From a bacterium M00.F.Ca.ET.205.01.1.1 (lineage in GTDB: Bacteria; Pseudomonadota; Alphaproteobacteria; Rhizobiales; Rhizobiaceae): a DNA stretch of 64,000 nucleotides. Both the position numbers and the translations under genes were made by a program. The notes under the pieces are model-generated. The model did not search any database, was not told where the DNA came from, and saw only the letters and a program-made list of their open reading frames with translations. The stretch lies in NCBI GenBank assembly GCA_004791255.1, contig SRUQ01000010.1:124001-188000 (forward strand), written 5' to 3'. Below are positions 16,706-26,500 of the stretch, piece after piece. Every line of letters starts with the position of its first letter. The first letter of the stretch is position 1.

Positions 16706-17998
16706 CTATTTGAACACCTTGTCGGGTGCGTCGAGACTGTCGGAACCTTCGAAAGCGATGGCGTTGAGCTTCAGCGAGCCGACGGCCCGTTCGATCGACT
16801 TGGTCTGGTCGATCAGTGCGTCGATCGCCGCCTGCACGGTGGCGTTGCCTGCCGCGTTGCCCTCTGCGATCTGCTGGTCATAGGCCTCGCCGGCGAGTGC
16901 CCGCGCCTTGATGGCTTCCATCTTGGCGACGGTGACGTCGAGTTTATCAGACAGTTCCTTGTCGATCGCCGGATCGACCGCTTTCACCATATCGTGCACG
17001 GAAGGCCCGGAAATCACGGTGCCGTCGAGCCTGACGTGGTTGGCAAGATAGGCGGCGCGGATGCCGACCGCATCATAGAGATGCGAGTTGTAGGTGTTGT
17101 CGGAGAAGCAGTCCTGCTCCTCTTCCGGATCGTGCAGCAACAGGCCGAGCTTCATGCGCTCGCCGGCCAGTTCGCCGTAGGAGAGCGAGCCCATGCCGGT
17201 GAAGATGATCGAGATGGCGGTGTTCGGCTCGCCGTCGACGAGGTTCTTGCGCGCCGCGCCGTCTTCCTTCCAGTCGTTGACCATCTTCTGGAGGTCCGAA
17301 ACCAGAAGGGTGGTGGCGGATTTCAGATATTCGGCACGGCGGTCGCAATTGCCGCCGGTGCAGTTCTTCAGGTCGTAGTCGGTATAAGGGCGCTCGCCGG
17401 CGCCCGGCCCGGTACCGTGCAGGTCCTGCCCCCAGAGCAGGAATTCGATGGCATGATAGCCGGTGGCGACATTGGCTTCGACACCGCCGGCCCCCTGCAG
17501 CGTGCCGGAGAGGAATTCCGGTGAAAGCCTGGAGGCATCGACCTTCTTGCCGTTGATCTCGATCTCCTTGTTGGCGATCACATTGGCCGTGTAGAGCGAA
17601 TTCGCATCCGACTCGGTGCCGTAGCTCTTGGCGACATAGTCGATCAGGCCTTCGTCCAGCGGCCAGGAATTCACCTCGCCCTCCCAGTCGTCCACGATCT
17701 TGTTGCCGAAACGGTAGACCTCGGTCTGCTGATAGGGAACGCGCGCCGCCTTCCAGGCGTCGCGAGCGGCATTGAGCGTGTCGGCCGAAGGGGTCGCCAG
17801 CAGCGCATCGACCGCCTTGTCGAGCGCCTGCGCCGTGGTCAGCGAATCCTCATACTTGGCCAGCCCGATGTCGGCATAGGTCTTGATGACCGCCTTGGCA
17901 TCGGTTTCGGCCTTGGCCGGCAGCACGAAAATCGCTGCCGTCAACATTGCCGTGGCACCGATCGCGGCCAGCCTGCCGCCATATCGTGCTGTCATCAT
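16706..17998 (-). CDS. irpA: Iron-regulated imelysin IrpA (COG3487)
   Basis: A 430-residue exported imelysin (M75 family, probably not a peptidase). The signal peptide is MMTARYGGRLAAIGATAMLT through AKA. The conserved GxHxxE motif is intact as GYHAIEFLLWGQD. Cyanobacterial IrpA homologues are iron-repressed and needed for growth at low iron. Two ATGs (17998, 17995) follow GGAGAG. The frame remains open another 77 codons upstream, but the signal peptide fixes this start. It heads the six-gene iron operon, about 250 bases downstream of an Irr-like palindrome. Confidence 0.92.
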   Translation of the reverse strand: MMTARYGGRLAAIGATAMLTAAIFVLPAKAETDAKAVIKTYADIGLAKYEDSLTTAQALDKAVDALLATPSADTLNAARDAWKAARVPYQQTEVYRFGNKIVDDWEGEVNSWPLDEGLIDYVAKSYGTESDANSLYTANVIANKEIEINGKKVDASRLSPEFLSGTLQGAGGVEANVATGYHAIEFLLWGQDLHGTGPGAGERPYTDYDLKNCTGGNCDRRAEYLKSATTLLVSDLQKMVNDWKEDGAARKNLVDGEPNTAISIIFTGMGSLSYGELAGERMKLGLLLHDPEEEQDCFSDNTYNSHLYDAVGIRAAYLANHVRLDGTVISGPSVHDMVKAVDPAIDKELSDKLDVTVAKMEAIKARALAGEAYDQQIAEGNAAGNATVQAAIDALIDQTKSIERAVGSLKLNAIAFEGSDSLDAPDKVFK

Positions 17999-18431
17999 CA
18001 CTCTCCAGTTCACAGGGAATTCGGCAAAAGGCGCGCGCGCCAAACGGTGCCCGGACACAGGCACGCCATGCGGCACAAGGGATGCCGCGCCATTGCGCGG
18101 CTCACGGAAGAAAGACATCAAATGCCTCCAATCGAACGGGTTCAAGGCCCAAACATCAAAGGGATGCGCTGACGCGCGAGGCTCCATAAAGCGACGGCAG
18201 CGCCGGAAGTCAACTGGCAGACTCCACAAAAATTCAATTGAAACAACAGTTTAGAATTATTCTAAACTACGATTCTCAACTTTAAATCGGATCACCCGCA
18301 GCCATGGCCAGAGACGACGAGATTGACAGGCGCCCATTCCGGATGCGACCCGGACCGGGGCTCTTGCGGCGGCGGCAGACAATCGCCATGTGGCGGGACG
18401 CCCTAGATTTGAAACAGGAATTCGGGTTGCG
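17999..18431. other. Divergent intergenic region, iron operon / FAD reductase
   Basis: This 433-base gap has no convincing gene. On the minus side it is the irpA leader, with GC-rich stem-loops around 18040-18110. It also has an in-frame upstream ATG at 18118 that would add 40 residues before the signal peptide. The part at 18230-18290 is AT-rich and carries the Irr-like box. No clear -35/-10 pair stands out. TTGAAA at 18237 with TCTAAA 17 bases on is a candidate for the plus strand. Confidence 0.6.
18249..18267. promoter_or_regulatory. Irr-type iron control element (ICE) palindrome
   Basis: The 19-base sequence GTTTAGAATTATTCTAAAC is a perfect palindrome apart from its central base. It matches the TTTAGAA-n3-TTCTAAA form described for Irr boxes in alphaproteobacteria. 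It lies in the divergent region between the irpA-bfd-bfr operon and the FAD reductase gene, and so could control either or both. Direction of control cannot be read from sequence. Confidence 0.65.
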
Positions 18432-19685
18432 ATGAAGAACGGCGTGGTCATTGTCGGTGCGGGTCATGCGGGCGTGCAGGCGGCCGCCAGTCTGCGCGAG
18501 GATGGCTATGACGGGCCGGTGATCCTCGTCGGCGACGAGAACGAACTGCCCTACCACAAGCCGCCGCTGTCGAAGACCTTCATCAAGGATGCCGAGGCAA
18601 GACCGCAGCCCTTGCGCGGCGAAGCTTTTTATACCGGCCACGCCATCGACTATCGGCCAGGCATCCGAATCGACAGCATCGATACGGCAGGCCGAAAGCT
18701 GGAAATAGAAGGTGGCGGCGGGCTTGCCTTCGACCATCTCATCCTGGCCACAGGTTCCCGGCCGCGTGTGCTGCCGCTGCCGGGCGCGGACTTGTCCGGC
18801 GTGCTGTCGCTGCGCTCGCTGGCCGACGCGCGGCTGATCCGGGATTTGAGCGCGCACAGCGAAGATGTCGTCATCCTCGGTGGCGGCTTTATCGGGCTGG
18901 AGATCGCCGCGACGCTGCGGGCTGCCGGCCGCACCGTTACCGTTGTCGAAGCGGTCGACCGGCTGCTTGGCCGCGCCGTGGCGCCGGTGGTTGCGAGCCA
19001 TGTGCGGCAACGGCTGGAAGCGACCGGCGTGCGCATCCTGACCGGCACCACCGTTGCCAGCCTCGAAGGCGAAAACGGCCATGTCAGCGCCGTCGTCACC
19101 TCGACCGGCGAAAGGCTGTCGGCGCGCATGGTCATCGTCGGCATCGGCGCGGTGCCGAATGTCGAGCTGGCGCAGGCCGCCGGGCTCACCGTGGCCAATG
19201 GCATCCGCGTCGATCAGCAGATGCGCAGTTCGGTGCCTGATATCCTCGCCATTGGCGATGCCGCCTCCTTCCGACACTGGTTCACCGGCGGTGATGTCAG
19301 GCTGGAATCGGTGCAGAATGCCACCGACCAGGCGCGGCTCGCCGCGCGCACCATTTCAGGCCATGCCGATACCTATTCGGCAGTGCCATGGTTCTGGTCC
19401 GACATTGGCGACATGAAGCTGCAGATGGTCGGGTTGACCGCAGGCGGCGACAGCCATGTCGTGCTCGGCGACCTGCTTGAGAACAAGTTCTCGATCTACC
19501 ACTATGCCGGCGACCGGCTGCTCGGTATCGAATCCGTCAACCGCCCCGGCGACCACATGCTTGGCCGCAAGATGCTCGGCGCCGGCTTCTCGCCGACGCC
19601 GCAGACGGTTGCGGCGGGACCCGATGGATTGAAAGCGGCGCTGGCCGCGTTTCAACAGGATGAGCCCGCGAGGGCCGCGGGTTAG
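18432..19685 (+). CDS. FAD-dependent ferredoxin/rubredoxin reductase family protein
   Basis: A 417-residue pyridine-nucleotide disulfide oxidoreductase-class flavoprotein of the putidaredoxin-reductase type. The FAD loop is VIVGAGHAGVQAAAS at the N-terminus. The NAD(P)H loop is VVILGGGFIGLEIAAT near residue 150. The FAD-contact ILAIGDAASF is near 280, with a reductase C-terminal domain after it. Such enzymes pass electrons from NAD(P)H to a small ferredoxin. No plant-type ferredoxin or P450 gene lies nearby. The divergent operon does encode Bfd, a possible electron acceptor by analogy with Fpr-Bfd pairs (inference). Confidence 0.87.
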   Translation: MKNGVVIVGAGHAGVQAAASLREDGYDGPVILVGDENELPYHKPPLSKTFIKDAEARPQPLRGEAFYTGHAIDYRPGIRIDSIDTAGRKLEIEGGGGLAFDHLILATGSRPRVLPLPGADLSGVLSLRSLADARLIRDLSAHSEDVVILGGGFIGLEIAATLRAAGRTVTVVEAVDRLLGRAVAPVVASHVRQRLEATGVRILTGTTVASLEGENGHVSAVVTSTGERLSARMVIVGIGAVPNVELAQAAGLTVANGIRVDQQMRSSVPDILAIGDAASFRHWFTGGDVRLESVQNATDQARLAARTISGHADTYSAVPWFWSDIGDMKLQMVGLTAGGDSHVVLGDLLENKFSIYHYAGDRLLGIESVNRPGDHMLGRKMLGAGFSPTPQTVAAGPDGLKAALAAFQQDEPARAAG

Positions 19686-19692
19686 ACGCGCT

Positions 19693-19796
19693 TACCCTCC
19701 CCTTGTGGGGAGGGTCGCTGCGCAGCAGCGGGGTGGGGGTCGGCGCCAAGCCCCCCTCCCGGACCTTCGGTCCGACCTTCCCACAAGGGGGAGGTA
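19693..19796. repeat. Long palindromic repeat, CCCTCCCCTTGTGGGGAGGG family
   Basis: The outer arms (19693-19709 and about 19780-19796) are near-perfect reverse complements, so the whole 104 bases could form a cruciform. Nested inside are CCCTCCCC-TTGT-GGGGAGGG and GGACC-TTC-GGTCC hairpins. This repeat type is frequent in Mesorhizobium intergenic regions. Here it separates two convergent genes and may end transcription in both directions. Confidence 0.8.
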
Positions 19797-19805
19797 GAGC
19801 TTGGC

Positions 19806-21083
19806 TCAGACGGCGCAGACTTCGCGGATCGAGCTTTCCAGTATGTCGAGCGCTTCGTTCATGACTTCATCCTGGATGGTGATCGGGGCCAGGAAGCGGA
19901 TGACGTTGCCGTAGACGCCGCAGGTCAACAGGATCAGCCCCTTGTCGAGCGCCTTCAGCCGGATGGCATTGGCGATCTCGGCCGACGGCACGCCCTTCTT
20001 GACGTCGTTGAACTCGACCGCGTTCATGAAGCCGAGGCCCCTGATGTCGACGATCTCTGGCACGTCGTCGCGGATCGACTGCAGGCGCTGCTTCAGCCTT
20101 GCACCCAGCGTGTTGGCGCGGTCGCAGAGCTTCTCGTCGGCGATGACGTCAAGCACTGCGTGGGCGGCGGCGACGCCGATCGGGCTGCCGCCATAGGTGC
20201 CGCCGAGCCCGCCGGGGCCGGGCGCATCCATGATCTCGGCGCGGCCGGTGACCGCCGACAGCGGGAAGCCGCCGGCCAGGCTCTTGGCCATGGTGGTGAT
20301 GTCGGCCGCCACCTCATGGTGGTCCATGGCGAACATCTTGCCGGTGCGGGCAAAGCCGGTCTGCACCTCGTCGGCGATCAAAAGCATGCCGTGCTGGTCG
20401 CAAAGCTTGCGCAGCGCGGTCAGGAACTCGCGCGGCGCTTCGTAGAAACCGCCCTCGCCCTGCACCGGCTCGATGATGATGGCGGCGACGCGGGCCGGGT
20501 CCACATCGGCCTTGAACAGCTTGTCGAGCGCGGCAAGCGAATCGGCAACCGATACACCATGCAGCGGCACCGGGAACGGCGCATGGTAGACGTCGCCAGG
20601 CATGGCGCCGAAGCCGACCTTGTAGGGCACAACCTTGCCGGTCAGCGCCATGCCCATGAAGGTGCGGCCGTGGAAGCCGCCGGCAAAGGCGATGACGGCC
20701 TGGCGGCCGGTGGCGTTGCGGGCAATCTTGATGGCGTTCTCGACCGCCTCGGCGCCGGTGGTGACGAAGATCGTCTTCTTCTCGAACTTGCCGGGCAGCA
20801 TGGCGTTCAGCCGTTCGGCCAGCCTGACATAGCTCTCATAGGGCACGACCTGATGGCAGGTATGGGTGAAGCGGTCGAGCTGCGCCTTGACCGCCTCGAT
20901 CACCCTGGGATGGCGATGACCGGTGTTGACGACGGCGATGCCCGAGGAGAAGTCGATGTAGCGACGGCCCTCGACGTCCCAGATCTCCGAGTTCTCGGCC
21001 CGGTCGGCATAGATTTGCGTGGTCATACCGACGCCGCGCGAGATCGACTGGTTCTTGCGTTCGGAAATGGCGGAGTTCTTCAT
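19806..21083 (-). CDS. gabT: 4-aminobutyrate aminotransferase
   Basis: A 425-residue class-III PLP aminotransferase, converting GABA and 2-oxoglutarate to succinate semialdehyde and glutamate. The N-terminal segment with SRGVG, ADRAENSEIWDVEGR and SGIAVVNTGHRHP closely follows E. coli GabT. The cofactor site has LLIADEVQTGFARTG, and the PLP lysine lies in TTMAKSLAGGFPLS. ATG at 21083 has GAGGGAT upstream; an ATG four codons earlier is less well placed. No gabD (semialdehyde dehydrogenase) is adjacent. Other omega-amino acids could also be substrates. Confidence 0.93.
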   Translation of the reverse strand: MKNSAISERKNQSISRGVGMTTQIYADRAENSEIWDVEGRRYIDFSSGIAVVNTGHRHPRVIEAVKAQLDRFTHTCHQVVPYESYVRLAERLNAMLPGKFEKKTIFVTTGAEAVENAIKIARNATGRQAVIAFAGGFHGRTFMGMALTGKVVPYKVGFGAMPGDVYHAPFPVPLHGVSVADSLAALDKLFKADVDPARVAAIIIEPVQGEGGFYEAPREFLTALRKLCDQHGMLLIADEVQTGFARTGKMFAMDHHEVAADITTMAKSLAGGFPLSAVTGRAEIMDAPGPGGLGGTYGGSPIGVAAAHAVLDVIADEKLCDRANTLGARLKQRLQSIRDDVPEIVDIRGLGFMNAVEFNDVKKGVPSAEIANAIRLKALDKGLILLTCGVYGNVIRFLAPITIQDEVMNEALDILESSIREVCAV

Positions 21084-21343
21084 GATATCCCTCATCGGGC
21101 CATCCCTGATCGAGATTGGGCCCGTTCTGTTTTGATGCCGTTCAATCCTCTTCTGACCTTATTTCAGATTTTCCTCAAGTCGGCACCATCGCCGGGCCGA
21201 TTGGGCCTGCCGGCAAGCCCGCTGGCCTTGACCAGTCGGGCGATACGAGGACGAGAGCGGTTTCCTTTTTGCCGCGATCGATTATCCTCCCGATGCCCGC
21301 GCGGGGATCGCCATCAGCGAACGGCATGCGGCCGAGGGGAACC

Positions 21344-22480
21344 ATGAGCAGGAACGCGACATCGTCCGCCTCGCCGCCGTTGGTCAAAAGCCCGGGCCTT
21401 TTGTGCTTTCCTGCCGTTTCAATGGTCGCCTGCACGGCCCTGATGCTGCTTGCCGGCTGCCAGAAACAGGAAGCGGCTGATGGGAAACTCCCTGTGATGG
21501 TGCGCACCGAAACGGTGGCGATGTCAGACTATGCGCCGCGAACCTCGCTGACCGGGGTGATCGCGGCGCGCACGCTGAACAATCTGTCGTTCCGGGTCGG
21601 TGGCCGCGTCGCCGAGCGGCTTGTCGATGTCGGCCAGCATGTCGAGAAAGGCGCGGTGCTTGCCCGCATCGACCCGCAGGAGCAGGAATCCGACCTGCGC
21701 TCGGCGCAGGCCGATCTCGACGCCGCGCAAGCGCAACTGACCCAGGCCGCCGCCGCCTTCGAGCGGCAAAAGACGCTGCTTGCACAAGGCTTCACCACCA
21801 GGCGCGACTATGACGCGGCCGACCAGGCGCTGAAGGTGGCGCAAGGCAGCGTCGATGCCGCGCAAAGCGCATTCGCCAATGCCCAGCAGAACCTGTCCTT
21901 CACCGAACTCAAGGCAGGCGCCGCCGGCGTCATCACTGCGCGCCAGGTCGAGACCGGCCAGGTGGTGCAGGCGGCGCAGACGGTGTTCACCGTCGCCGAG
22001 GACGGCGATCGCGACGCGGTGTTCAATGTGCAAGAGACGCTGGTCGCCAGGACGCCGGCCTCGCCGGCGGTGACGATCACGCTGCTGTCCGACCCGCAGG
22101 TCCGGGCGACGGGCGAGGTGCGTGAAATCTCGCCCGTGGTGGACCCGGCTTCGGGCTCGATCCGGGTCAAGGTCGGCATTCCCGACACGCCGGCCGGCAT
22201 GCCGCTGGGCGCGGCCGTCGTCGGTTCGGTCAGCGCCAAGCCGACGAAGGCGATCCTGTTGCCGTGGCAAGCGCTGACATCAAGCGCCGGCAAGCCGGCG
22301 GTCTGGGTCGTCGACCTCTCGACCAAGGCAGTGACGACGGCGCCGGTCGAGGTGCTGGCTTTCGATTCCGGTACGGTCGCGATCGCCAACGGATTGAACG
22401 AGGGCCAGAGCATCGTCACCGCAGGCGGGCAGTTGCTCAGCCCCGGACAGACGGTCGAGATCGCGGGAGCCGGTCAATGA
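21344..22480 (+). CDS. RND efflux periplasmic adaptor lipoprotein 1
   Basis: A 378-residue membrane-fusion protein with a lipoprotein signal (ALMLLAGC). It has the usual lipoyl-like, alpha-hairpin and beta-barrel order: FRVGGRVAERLVDVGQHVEK, then a long Ala/Gln/Asp-rich coiled coil (about 110-190), then a return lipoyl half. The ATG at 21344 has GAGGGGA in front; the longer frame lacks a signal peptide. Its stop overlaps the start of a second adaptor (ATGA), so the three genes form one operon. Confidence 0.92.
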   Translation: MSRNATSSASPPLVKSPGLLCFPAVSMVACTALMLLAGCQKQEAADGKLPVMVRTETVAMSDYAPRTSLTGVIAARTLNNLSFRVGGRVAERLVDVGQHVEKGAVLARIDPQEQESDLRSAQADLDAAQAQLTQAAAAFERQKTLLAQGFTTRRDYDAADQALKVAQGSVDAAQSAFANAQQNLSFTELKAGAAGVITARQVETGQVVQAAQTVFTVAEDGDRDAVFNVQETLVARTPASPAVTITLLSDPQVRATGEVREISPVVDPASGSIRVKVGIPDTPAGMPLGAAVVGSVSAKPTKAILLPWQALTSSAGKPAVWVVDLSTKAVTTAPVEVLAFDSGTVAIANGLNEGQSIVTAGGQLLSPGQTVEIAGAGQ

Positions 22481-23556
22481 GCCGGCTGTCGCGCATCCTC
22501 CTCGGCCTCCTCGCACTCAGTGCGCTCGCCGCCTGCTCGAAGTCGGATGAGAAGCCGCCCGAGATCATCCGGCCGGTGCTGTCGGTGGTGATCGAGCCGC
22601 AGACGTCGCGGACGTTCGGCTTTGCCGGCTCCATCGAGCCGCAGGTCAGCGCCGATCTTGCGTTCCGCCTGCTTGGCCGGGTCGTCTCGCGCGACGTCAA
22701 GGTCGGCGACATCGTCACCAAGGGCACGACGATCGCGGCCCTTGACCCGACCGCGCTGGAACTGTCCGTCCAGGCGGCCAAGGCTGAACTCTCCAACGCC
22801 GAAGCGCAGTTCGCCAACGCTGCCGCCAGCGAGGAGCGCCAGCGCCAGCTGCTTGCATCGGCCAACACTTCGCAGGCGGTCTTCGATGCGGCGCACCAAG
22901 AACGCAAAGCCGCGGAGGCCAGCGTCGAGCGGGCCAAGGCCGCGCTGGCCAAATCGCAGGAACAGCTCGGCTATGCCAGGCTGTTCTCGGATTTCGACGG
23001 CGTCGTCACCGCCGTCGGCGCCGAAGTCGGCCAGACGGTCTCGCCCGGCCAGACCGTCGTCACCGTGGCGCGCTCGGACCTGCGCGAAGCTGTGGTCGAC
23101 ATTCCCGACCGATTGACCGGCGATCTCACGGCCGGCACGCCGTTCCAGGTCATTCTTCAATCGCTGCCGACGATCCAGACCGAGGCCAAGCTGCGCGAGA
23201 TCGCGCCGCAGGCCGAAGGCTCGACCCGCACGCGGCGCGTGCGGCTGACGCTCACCGATCCGCCGCAGGCTTTCAGGCTCGGCTCGACGGTGACGGCGAC
23301 CCGCATGACCAAGGTGGTGCCGACGATCGAGCTGCCGCTGTCGGCGCTGTTCGAAAAGAACGGCGCCGCGAAGGTGTGGATCGTCGATCCGAAGACCTCG
23401 AGCGTAAGCACGCACGAAATCAAGATCGTCGCCAAGAACGGCGACACCTTCACGGTGGCGGACGGGCTGGAGGCCGGCATGCGCGTGGTCACCGCCGGCG
23501 TCCACAGCCTCGCCGAAGGCCAGAAAGTGAAAGTGCCCGTGGGAGGGGCCTCATGA
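22477..23556 (+). CDS. RND efflux periplasmic adaptor lipoprotein 2
   Basis: A 359-residue adaptor with its own lipobox (SALAACSKS) and the same domain order: FRLLGRVVSRDVKVGDIVTK, a coiled coil rich in Ala and Glu (about 90-165), and a beta-barrel. It overlaps adaptor 1 and the RND pump gene by four bases each. Two different adaptors before one pump suggest either a heteromeric adaptor ring or a duplication that kept both copies. Substrate is unknown. Confidence 0.92.
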   Translation: MSRLSRILLGLLALSALAACSKSDEKPPEIIRPVLSVVIEPQTSRTFGFAGSIEPQVSADLAFRLLGRVVSRDVKVGDIVTKGTTIAALDPTALELSVQAAKAELSNAEAQFANAAASEERQRQLLASANTSQAVFDAAHQERKAAEASVERAKAALAKSQEQLGYARLFSDFDGVVTAVGAEVGQTVSPGQTVVTVARSDLREAVVDIPDRLTGDLTAGTPFQVILQSLPTIQTEAKLREIAPQAEGSTRTRRVRLTLTDPPQAFRLGSTVTATRMTKVVPTIELPLSALFEKNGAAKVWIVDPKTSSVSTHEIKIVAKNGDTFTVADGLEAGMRVVTAGVHSLAEGQKVKVPVGGAS

Positions 23557-26500
23557 AAGGCTTCAACCTCTCCGACTGGGCGCTCAGCCACCGCTCGCTG
23601 GTCTGGTATTTCATGCTGGTGTTCGTCGCGGCCGGCATTTCCGCCTACCTCAATCTCGGCCGCGAGGAAGACCCGGCCTTCACCATCAAGACCATGGTCA
23701 TCCAGGCCAACTGGCCGGGCGCCTCGGTCAACGAGACGGTACGGCAGGTCACCGACCGCATCGAGAAGAAACTGGAGGAACTGGACAGTCTCGACTTCAC
23801 CCGCTCGGTCACCACCGCGGGCAAGACCGTTATCTTCGTCAACCTGAAGGACACCACCAAGGCGCGCGATGTCGTGCCGACCTGGACCCAGGTGCGCAAT
23901 ATGGTCAACGACATCTGGACGCAGTTTCCGCAAGGCGTGCAGGGTCCGTTCTTCAACGACCGCTTCGGCGACGTCTTCGGCAATATCTATGCCTTCACCT
24001 CGGACGGGCTGACACCACGCCAGCTGCGCGATTATGTCGAGGATGTCAGGACCAGGATCCTGACCGTGCCGAATGCCGGCAAGGTCGATCTGGTCGGCGC
24101 GCAGGATGAAGCCATCTACCTCGAATTCTCGACCCGCCAGATCGCCGCACTCGGCCTCAACCAGCAGGCGATCGTGGCCAGCCTGCAGGACCAGAACGCC
24201 ATCTCGCCGTCGGGCGTCATCGAATCCGGGCCGGAGCGGGTTTCCGTGCGCGTCGGCGGCCAGTTCACCTCGGAAGAAAGCCTGCGCGCCATCAATCTGC
24301 GCGTCAACGACCGCTTCTTCCGGCTGAGCGATGTGGCAACGATCCGGCGCGGCTATGCCGACCCGCCGACAGCTTTATTCCGCTTCAACGGCCAGGATGC
24401 GATCGGGCTTGCCATCGGCATGAAGCCCAATGCCAATCTGCTCGAATTCGGCGCCGCACTCGAGAAGAAGATGGACGAGGTGCTGGCCGACCTGCCGGTC
24501 GGCGTCGGTGTGCATCTGGTCGCCGACCAGCCGGTGATCGTCGAAGAAGCCGTGTCGGGCTTCACGCGTGCCCTGTTCGAGGCGGTGGCGATCGTGCTTG
24601 CCGTCTCCTTCATCAGCCTCGGTATGCGCGCCGGCTTCGTCGTGGCGCTGTCGATCCCGCTGGTGCTGGCCATCACTTTCACGGTCATGGCCTATCTCGG
24701 CATCTCGCTGCAGCGCATTTCGCTGGGAGCGCTGATCATCGCGCTAGGGTTGCTGGTCGACGATGCGATGATCGCGGTCGAGATGATGGTGGCGCGGCTG
24801 GAGGTCGGCGACAATCTGCGCAAGGCGGCGACCTATGTCTACACCTCGACCGCCTTCCCGATGCTGACAGGGACGCTGGTGACGGTCGCCGGCTTCATCC
24901 CCATCGGCCTCAACAACAGCGCCGCCGGCGAATACACATTCACCCTGTTCGTCGTCATCGCGGTGTCGCTGCTGGTATCGTGGATCGTGGCGGTGCTGTT
25001 TGCGCCGCTGCTCGGCGTCACCATCCTGCCTGCGACGATGAAGCAGCACCATGAAAAGCCCGGGCGCTTCACCAGCCTGTTCCGGCGCGTCCTGCTGGCC
25101 TCGGTGCGCCATCACTGGTTGACCATCTTCGCCACGGTGCTGTTGTTTGCCGGCTCGATAGCCGGCTTCGGCCTCGTCCAGCAGCAGTTCTTTCCGCCTT
25201 CTGATCGTCCGGAACTGATCGTCGACTGGAACCTGCCGCAGAACTCGTCCATCACCGAGACGCGCGACCAGATCGAGCGCTTTGAGGGACGTGCGCTGGC
25301 CGGCAACCCCGATATCGAGCATTTCAGCTCCTATATCGGCCAGGGCGCGGTGCGTTTCCTGCTTGCCTTCGACGTGCAGCCGGCCAACCCGTATTTCGGC
25401 CAGACCGTCATCGTCACCAAAAGCATCGAGGCGCGCAACCGGCTGAAGCCGGTGCTGGAGAAGCTGCTGCGCGAGGAATTCGTCGGCACCGATGCCTTCG
25501 TCAAGCCGCTCGAACTCGGCCCGCCGGTCGGACGCCCGGTGCAATACCGCGTCGGCGGCCCCGACATCCAGACGGTGCGCGAGCTGGCGCAGCAATTCGC
25601 CGGCACCATTTCGGCCAATCCGAGGCTTGCGGCGCCGACCTTTGACTGGAACGAGCCGCAGCGGGTGCTGAGGGTCGATGTGCTGCAGGACAAGGCGCGC
25701 CAGCTCGGCATCACCTCTTCCGACATCGCCAGCGCGCTGAACAGCACGGTCGGTGGCGTCACCATCACCCAGGTGCGCGACGCCACCTATCTGATCAGCG
25801 TCATAGCCCGCTCGCGCGAGGCCGAACGCGGCTCGATCGACACGCTGAAGAACATGCAGCTGCCGACCGGAAACGGCGAGGCGATCCCGCTCGCGGCGGT
25901 GGCGAACTTCCGCTACGACCTCGAACAGCCGACCGTGTGGCGGCGCAACCGCACCCCGACGATCACCGTGCGCGCCGGGCTGGTCGGCGACGTACTGCCC
26001 GCCACCGTCGTCAACGAGCTGAAGCCGGCGGTCGATGCCTTCATCGCCAAGCTGCCGCCGGGCTATTCGGTCGTCACGGCCGGGTCGGTCGAGGAAAGCG
26101 CCAAGAGCCAGGGACCGATCGCCGCCGTGGTGCCGCTGATGCTGTTTGTCATGGCGACCATCCTGATGGTGCAGTTGCAGAGCTTCCAGCGGCTGTTCCT
26201 GGTGGTGGCGGTGGCGCCGCTCGGGCTGATCGGCGTGGTGGCGGCGCTGGTGCCGAGCGGTGCGCCGCTCGGATTCGTCGCCATCCTCGGCGTGCTGGCG
26301 CTGATCGGCATCCTGATCCGCAACTCGGTCATCCTGATCGTGCAGATCGAGGACCTCGTCGCCGAAGGCAAGGACCGCTGGGCGGCCGTCATCGAAGCGA
26401 CAGAGCACCGTATGCGACCGATCGCGCTGACAGCGGCAGCGGCGAGTCTCGCGCTGATTCCGATCGCGCGCGAGGTGTTCTGGGGACCGATGGCCTACGC

